DNA from: Cladopsammia gracilis
Lineage: Eukaryota; Cnidaria; Anthozoa; Scleractinia; Dendrophylliidae
DNA length: 64,000 nucleotides
Direction: 5' to 3'
NCBI GenBank assembly: GCA_022457155.1
Contig: JAJGOT010000313.1
Location: forward strand, 1 to 64,000
A program made the position numbers and the translations under genes. Positions 51,001 through 60,000 of the stretch are shown piece by piece. Numbering within the stretch: position 1 is the first letter of the stretch; every line of letters begins with the position of its first letter. The notes beneath the pieces were generated by a model. It was not told the origin of the DNA, made no database searches, and saw nothing but the letters and a program-made list of their open reading frames with translations.

Positions 51001-54000
51001 CACGCGTCTGTTGGCGATGAGCCTGGATACTAGTTTTGTGGTTGGCCTGGTTACTAAGGTTAACCAAGATGGCTGCTTGTTTTGGCTTTGGTTACTTTTA
51101 GGGGTGTCATGCTATATACCGTATTTACCCGTGTATTAGTCGACCCCGTGTATAAGTCGACCCCCTATTTTTGAGACCAAAAACTAAGTTTTCTTCATTT
51201 CTGGGTAAATATTTTTCTTGGAAAACTAATCTTATATTTCTTAGAATTTTCTCTCAGGTACTATGGATATATGAAAGAATCAAAGCAAGTTTTAACGTGA
51301 ATTTTATTATTGCATGCACGTGAGCGTTTTTTAGCAACACGCGTATATGAGTGTATTTTGTCCATTATTTTTGAAATAGCTTATAAAATCAAACATACTA
51401 ATTTAAAACGAACCTTTCTAACTGTGGAGTGGTGGAAAGCGGCTTTACAAGGCAGGCAAAACACCAAATAAGCTCAAGAATCTTTGAAAACGCTTGATAA
51501 ACAAATTGCCAAGCTTGCTCGGGGAACTTGGTAACCAAGCTACAAATCAGTTGAGTACTGGTAACTGATACACATGCTTACTAAGCCAGGTTACTAAGCG
51601 GCAAAGTTTGAAGCGAGAAAGAAAGATGTTTTTCTTCGAGCGGATTTGTGGCTTTTTTAGCAGGAAATGTCAGCTCTTTATTCCAAAATTGTGCCAGTGA
51701 GTATTTACAACATTCAGGTTTATATTAAGCAGATAAATCTTTATGCATTTCAACTTGAACTTCTAATTTAAAGACACAGATCGCTAAGCGAAAGGACATT
51801 GTAATCTGTACTGTTGTTTATTAGATGTTTGTTAACAAATAAAGACAATTATTATGCTAATTGTGAATAATTTATTTCACTGGTGCTGGGATCTAAACTT
51901 TTGACCCATGTATAAGTCGAGGGTGATTTTTTGGACTGATTTTTAGGTTGTGAAAGGTTGACTTATACACGGGTAAATATGGTAACGACAAAAACTGTAT
52001 TTAGTGTGCGCTAAAAACCACAAATTTAATGGCGTTATCATTCGTCAGTAAAATTACAATTTTATAAAAAGCAGAAAAAAAGTCACAAAATTTTGTCTGT
52101 TTACAACTGGTGTAAAAGAAAGAAATGTCACAAGCAAGTTGCTCACTCAAATACATCGTTATAACGAGCTTCAACCACGCTATGGTCGATTCAAGTGAGA
52201 AAACTGCATTTACAAATCAAAACTATTAAATTTTTCTTCATTTTTCTTTCCTGATGGCACATGATAACGCCATTAAATTAATTCATGGTTTTTAGCGTGC
52301 ACAAATACAGTTGTTTTTCACTATATAGCGTGACACCCTTGTTTTTTTGGCTTCTCTCGTTCGTCTTCGGTGTTCCTTCATTGCTAAAAGCTTCAAAACG
52401 TCTGACAAAGATAGCGAGCACTGTTTTAATACAGGTATTTTGACATTTGTGCATTACATGTTCGATGTAAATATAATGGAAAGGCCCAATTATCACTTTA
52501 AATTTCCGCATAATCAAGCGTGTTTTCCGCATAATCGATGCATTTTCCCGCATAATATGCCCTCAAATTTCCGCGTATATTTTAATTTTTTCTGCATCCT
52601 ATCAGATGCCCTGATGTACGTGGCAAGCAAAATTAATTTGAGAGTTACTTGTCGATCCATAGGGCAAGATGGAATTCAAGTTTTTTCAAGACCTGTATCT
52701 GTATCTCGCCCTCCACTGACTCCTCTCTCCTTGATGACCTGCCTGTCGATTAACAGTGTTAATTGTTTCTATCTTTAATAACAGAAGGACTCAGTGCCAT
52801 TAATTGGAGTACCTGGAATCTATAATTACCAAGGTTTGATGATTTTGGTGTATGAACAATGTTTTACAGTGCAATGCACCTTACTGTAAGCCCCCAACAA
52901 ACGTTTTTACAAGTTAGCCAATCTGAGAGAGTGTGAATTCAATAGATAGCATGCCTCCTCGCAAAGTTGAGCCAACTGAATGTAATCTTTTTTTTTTTCA
53001 CAGGAGTGTAAAGTTAGTTACAAAATATGAAGGTTTTATTCGATAATTTCTGTTTCACACATATCTGCATTTATGAATTTCAAAGTGATTATACATGTAA
53101 GAATTAGCTGGTGATATCACAGAAACTTGTAAAAAAGTTTGTCAAGTTCTCATTGGTAAGGCGTGTCACACTGTAATGTGTCATGTGTGTATATGTTTGA
53201 TTAAAAAAACATGTTACATTATACATGTAAAAGTAATACCGGTACATGTGTACATGGAGATTGATCAGTATGAAATTTCCCTTTGAGTTTTCAACTGGAT
53301 TAATTGAGTGAGATATTGAGTTGAACACGAGAAGATAAATTTCATATCTCCATGCAAGCAGCCATATACACTGTATACAGGTCAGAGTTGACAGTCTCTC
53401 AAAACTTAAATGACCTGAACTTGAAACTCAAAACTAGAAAAACTTTCAGGAGTAATCTTTGAGTTGAGTGCTTAATGAGAGTGGCTTTGAGTTTCGAGTT
53501 AACTGTTTTGAGCTTCAAGTCAAGTGTTTCGAGTTTTGAGACTAGTGCTTCAAGTTGAGTCAGTATTGTTTTGTTTATTATATCAACAACACTAATTACA
53601 AAGTTTTACATGTAAGCAATTTTCTGAAGATTTCCAAAGATTTTCCAAAAACTTCTGAAGATTTCCAAATCATAACTTGTTAGTGTTTCAGAGGGGTTTA
53701 AGATTTGGTAATTTACTGCATTTTTCCAATAAAATGCTTAAAACTAATTATGTCATTGCTTAATACATACCCCATTTCGCAGATACGGCAGCCATATTGA
53801 TTTTGCTCCCAGGAGGGAGGGGAGGGTGAAGAATTGGACCCTGGGAGTGGTCAGGGGGTTGTTGAAGCAAAACGTCTTGGAGAGGGGAGGGTCCGAACGT
53901 GCAAATCATGATCGAAACATTTTATTCTGAGCATGATTGAAATTACTTCACAAGGTAGTTTCGATCTAAGCCAGACGAAACACAGCGCAAATGTCATCTC

Positions 54001-57000
54001 TTGTTGAATGGCGCTGCAATGGCGCTGCAATACCCTAGAGAAGAGAAGGCTTGAGAAGTGAAATTAAACGACAATTCATGCAACAGCGAGTTTAAGCTCT
54101 ATTTTATTTCGGTTCATGTGTAATTATTAATAAAGATTTTATGCAGCTTTATTATAATATGCTTGTCCTGTGCATGTAAAGGCTGGTTTTTACTAGCGCA
54201 TAAGCACAAGCATAAGCATAAGCATAAGAGATCCAGAAGCAAGTGAGAACTCCAACGACATAAGCATAAGCATAAGCACAAGAAGAACGAACACATTCCG
54301 TTTTTCTTGCGCTTATGCTATGCTTGTGTCACATTTATGTCAAGTGAGAACGGGGATGAAATAAGCACAAGCATACATGTAAGCACAAGGCGGTCAACCA
54401 AATAATCCGCCATCTTTGATTCAGATCTCACAGCCGAGGAAAGCTGGTATGGAGAATTTCGTTCATACTGCGTTTGCGTATGTCTTTATGCTTTACGCTT
54501 CTGGCATTCTCACTTGCTTATGCTTGTGCTTGTGCTTATGCGCTAGTGAAAACCAGCATAAATTATAAAAGCAGGCATGAAACGTGTTTTAAAAGTAACA
54601 ACTAATGTGAACAATGAAATTGCAAACATGTTTATTTTAAGCGTTATTTGGTGCTGATGTAAACACAGCATTCTCTTACTGTATGTTTGTTTATTGTTTA
54701 AGGAGCAATAATCTACGAAAGGGAGACAGAGGTAACAAGAAATAACAGTGAACTTGGATATCAAGGTTTGTAAACTGTAGGAAACAATAATTATATAGAT
54801 GTTATTGGACTACGTAAGTATAGCAATCTTGGTCAGACGTTTTGGGACACTTAACCTTTTCCCCGCAAATTGTCTTTGTCGTTACCTCCCCTTCCCCACC
54901 CCCAATACAATGTTGAGTTTTATGCATATAACCAAGCCACAATGTCTCAACTTTGTATTGGGGGGGGGGGGGGGGGGAGGGGGGACCAGGAAATGGAACA
55001 ATAGTTTCTCTGTTCGAAAAACATTGTCATTGTGTAGTATTTTCTTAAGTGTCCCAAGCTATTTTGTCCACGGTTGCAGGGTGTTCATTAGGCATCGGAG
55101 ATCGGAGAATTCTCCTCCTACTACACAGAATTCTCCGACTAAATTTCGATGGCAATATGTAGCTATCTTCGCTCTTTCATTAATATTCTCCTGTTGCTTT
55201 ACACTATTCTCCTGCTTCTACAATTCTTAATGAAAACCCTGCGGTTGTAGTGTGAAAAAATAAAACTAGACCATTATTCCTCAATATGGACCAAAAAAGC
55301 TACATGTACAATGGTGGCCAGAATGTTTGGGATGCTTTTCATCTTTCCCATGAAAACATGAATTAAGTATTCTCACCCCTCCCCCCTGAACAAAGTTGAG
55401 TATCAGGAGTTAACATGTCTCACACATTTTCTACACTGTATGGACTTCAACATTTTTAAGGAGCTGTGGGGGAAAAACTTTGAAAAGTCATTTGGGTGCA
55501 TGAGCATATATTATCGGTTATTTTCAATTTGCACACAGAAAAGGACAAGGTTATAAAAATATGAAGTGTCCCTAAAAATTCTGGCCACCATTGTACTGCA
55601 GTTCAACAAAATGTTTTTATTATAATTGCTTTTGAAAAATTTTGTTGAGTATGTATTAATGCATCCATTCTCGGAAAACGCACATGCCAAAGTTCCGCAT
55701 ACACTTGCACTTTTCAGGCCACTTTGCAAAAAGGTTTAACCGAAATCTAAATAGACATAAGGAAAAATGTTTTTACTTATTAAACATTTTTATGTTCAAT
55801 GTTTCATATCAGTAATTTGTTGAAATTCATGAGTTAGCTCATATACAGCTGTACATGTAGAAGCCTTTCAGTCCATTATTAGTATAGTAACCCTTTACCT
55901 TCCAAGAGTGACAAACGTCAAAATTCAAGAAACATCACAAATTTCATTTTGTAAAATATTGAAAAATAAATGATACCATGCAAAAGGACTGTCGAAGAGG
56001 TTTCATTTGAATGGTCACATCATAGGATTTCATTCACAGACTCAAAAGTTAGAACAAATGGTACCATGCAAAAGTACTGCTGAGGAGGATTCATTTGAAT
56101 GGTCACACCATAGGATTTCATCAACAGACTCAAAAGTTAGAACAAATGGTACCATGCAAAAGTACTGCTGAAGAGGTTTCATTTGAATAGCCACATCATA
56201 GGATTTCATTCACAGACTCAAAAGTTAGAACAAATGGTACCATGCAAAAGTACTGCCAAAGAGGTTTCATTTGAATGGTCACACCATAGGATTTCATCCA
56301 CAGACTTAAAAGTTAGAACAAATGGTGCCTTGCAAAAGTACTGCTGAAGAGGTTTCATTTGAATGGTCACACCATAGGATTTCATCCACAGACTCAAAAG
56401 TTAGAACAAATGATACCACGCAAAAGTACTGCTGAAGAGGTTTCATTTGAATGGTCACACTATAGGATTTCATCCACAGACTCAAAAGTTAGAACAAATG
56501 GTACCATGCAAAAGTACTGCTGAAGAGGTTTCATTTGAATGGTCACACCATAGGATTTCATCAACAGACTCAAAAGTTAGAACAAATGGTACCATGCAAA
56601 CGTACTGCTGAAAAGGTTACATTTGAATGGTCACACCCTAGGATTTCATCCACAGACTTAAAAGTTAGAACAAATGGTGCCTTGCAAAAGTACTGCTGAA
56701 GAGGTTTCATTTGAATGGTCACACCCTAGGATTTCATCAACAGACTCTCAAAAGTTAGAACAAATGGTACCATGCAAAAGTACTGCTGAAGAGGTTTCAT
56801 TTGAATGGTCACACCATAGGATTTCATCCACAGACTTAAAAGTTAGAACAAATGGTGCCTTGCAAAAGTACTGCTGAAGAGGTTTCATTTGAATGGTCAC
56901 ACCATAGGATTTCATCCACAGACTCAAAAGTTAGAACAAATGATACCACGCAAAAGTACTGCTGAAGAGGTTTCATTTGAATGGTCACACTATAGGATTT

Positions 57001-60000
57001 CATCCACAGACTCAAAAGTTAGAACAAATGGTACCATGCAAAAGTACTGCTGAAGAGGTTTCATTTGAATGGTCACACCATAGGATTTCATCAACAGACT
57101 CAAAAGTTAGAACAAATGGTACCATGCAAACGTACTGCTGAAAAGGTTACATTTGAATGGTCACACCCTAGGATTTCATCAACAGACTCAAAAGTTAGAA
57201 CAAATGGTACCATGCAAAAGTACTGCTGAAGAGGTTTCATTTGAATGGTCACACCATAGGATTTCATCAACAGACTCAAAAGTTAGAACAAATGATACCA
57301 TGCAAAAGTACTGCTGAAGAGGTTTCATTTGAATGGTCACACCATAGGATTTCATCAACAGACTCAAAAGTTGAACTACACTTCATGTCTCCATAATTGA
57401 CTCTGGGAGTGAAATGGTTAAACCTTTTTTTTTTGTTAACTTTTTTCTATAATTATAGGGTACTCTGTGACGACTGGACATTTTTTCAAAAAAGATAAAG
57501 ATGGTAAGTCCTGTTCGTTTTTTATTACAATTAAATCTGGTGGCAGATCAGTAAAAGCCATATATAATAGCTTGACTAAGTGCAGACCTTCCAACTCTCA
57601 CGATTTGGTCGTGAGACACACGATTTCAGGAATCATCTCACGGTCTCACGATTTAACCTTGAAATCTCACGGTTTTCCACAATGAATTACTGTACAATCT
57701 CAATCAAATACAGTATTACAACTGTATAAAGGCGACAGGCCAGAAACGACTCCCTCTAGTTGCGAAATGTATAAAGAAGCCTTTAGAATAGCTTTCCCAA
57801 GAAGGTCTACAATGATGAACACAAATGAGCGCGACATAATTAAGGTACTTGTTTTTCTAATTTGTGTTAATTAAAGCTAAAAGAGTACTACGGAATTATG
57901 GCGGTTTAAACACTGTTAGCTATTGTTAGCGTTGAGATTCCTTTCTTTTAAAACATTTTTGTAAATCTCACTATTTGGAACCCAAATCTCAAGATTTTTT
58001 GGGGTGAATTTTGGAGACCTCAAGATTTCAGGGTTTTAGATGTTGGAAGGTCTGTAAGTGCAGGATTACAAGTTACATGTACCCAGGGAATTTGACTTTT
58101 GTAGCCATTAGTTTGTGTCTCTTTAGGTAATATCTCTTTCCTTTCATCACTTTTGGCAATGTTTTCTTCTTACAAGCTTAAACGGGCTTTGTCACCATGT
58201 TATTTTCGTGTTAATTTAAAAAGCCAAAGGGCATATTTATATCAGTGAAAACGCCAAAACAAGGGTCCAGTTTTGTTTAAGTAACAATCCGTGTAAGAAG
58301 TAGGCAATTCTCTATTGTTCCGCTGCATTTCGCTTTCCCCACATAAGAATGTTTAGATTTTCGTACTGAGAATACGTCAACCTATGGACAACATGGTTTT
58401 GAAATAAAATTTACTGAAACTTTATTTTAAAGCGATGTTTCTTTTGTGTTACAAGATTTCGTCCAATCGTGAGACTCCAAAACAATGGCCAAAAAAGACT
58501 TCTAATTTTCCATGTTCCCCACATAGAATTTTTGTTGCATTAAAAATCACAATAGTTTTCACTAAAGGGGAATCAATTAGTAAACTAGAGATAAATAAAT
58601 GCGCTGCCTGATGAAGTTATGTTAGATTTTCATGTTTTAGCCAATGAGGTGTACGGTTTCAACAATAGCACAATTCACACCTTTCTGCATTCCGTGCATT
58701 TGGGTTGCCTACTTCTTACACGGATTGTTACTTAAAATTATTCTATTAGTGCTCTAGGAGTAAACTAAGTGTCTTGGGCTGCAGATAGCCAGGGTGGAAA
58801 TGAGGTTGCATCTTGAAAAAAATTGGGCTAATTTTTTCAAGTTTATTGCTTCTGTCTTGGAAAAAGCTCTAAAGCTCAGATTATGGGTTATTTTCTCTTC
58901 GAAAATGCACTTGATATTTTCCTCTTAGTGTTCTTTAAGGTTACTGTAAATCTTTTTTGGTCCCATTTTGCATAATTGATATAACATTAATCTGGAAAAT
59001 ATTGAAAGAAGTTTTGAAAAATCATTAAAAGAACTCGAGATATTCTCAAAAAAGAGTTTCAAAAGAATAGTTGATAAGTAGCTATGGGTGTGATAATCCG
59101 ATAATCTCTTTCCGGAGTGCAGCGCCTTCTTGTACTTTTCCCGCCAAACGGGTATGTAGATTTGTCAGATTTTCACGAAACTTGGCCAGTATGTTTGCTG
59201 GATATTTATGCACCAAAGTGTGTGGGGCTTTTACGAAATTCCAAATACTTTTCTCGTGGCGCCCCAAAGTGTGACGCGCATAGAACAATTTTCTATTGTC
59301 CAACTTCAAAGTGGATTTACTCGAGAACCAATGAAAATGTCGAAAAAGCCTTACACACTTTGTTAGGCCATTAAAGGGGCAGTATCACGAGGTTCCACGC
59401 GCGGCACTGTTCACTATTCTTGCACCGGAATTTTGGACATATCACTGTTAAAAGTGATTTTTTCTTTCTTCCGGCTATCAAAACGGATTTTTTGATTCAA
59501 CAAATAACTCCACTTCTGGACGGCCTTTTTGAATTTGCGGAATCAAACTTGAAAACGTGGGCCGACGTTTTCAAGTTTCGACCTCGTGATACTGCCCCTT
59601 TAACTCTTGAGTGACACGGACCAGTTTGTTTTGATTTTCGCGCTAACACGGAGGCTGGTAATTCAGTAAAGCAAACTCCGTCGGTTCAACGTTTAAGGCT
59701 GGCGCGCGCTTAACTAAAGGAAAAACAGGAAAAATAATTGTTTTTTTCGGAATCTACAATTTATTTTATTTACAGTGATATATAGTTTGCTGGGGTTTCG
59801 TTAAAAATAGCGCGCGTACGAAAGATTTTCCGGAAGGCACCCTCGAAGGTACTTAGTTTTAATTTGAGTCAGTTTTGACCCCAAAACCTCAAAATCACCA
59901 TGACATAGCTCCTTTAAAGAATGTTGATATGTCAGCCGGGATGCTGTGGTGTCCCTCTGAAGCTTAAAGGGTTACAATTGAAGGGTACCCGGCAAGAACG

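Larger units (their letters stand above)
50754..52613. mobile_element. Outer element of a three-level nest (hAT-like ends)
   Basis: Left CAGGACATCTGACAGGATGC and right, inverted, CAGGGCATCTGATAGGATGC, with ATGTAC on both sides (50748-50753 and 52614-52619). Just inside are GCGGATCCGCATAAT-type repeats at both ends. About 620 bp remain once the inner insertion is removed. Confidence 0.75.

Noticed and set aside
55889..57421. CRISPR-like array
   Set aside because: The units are contiguous 88-bp monomers without unique spacers, in a eukaryotic intron inside MITE ends.
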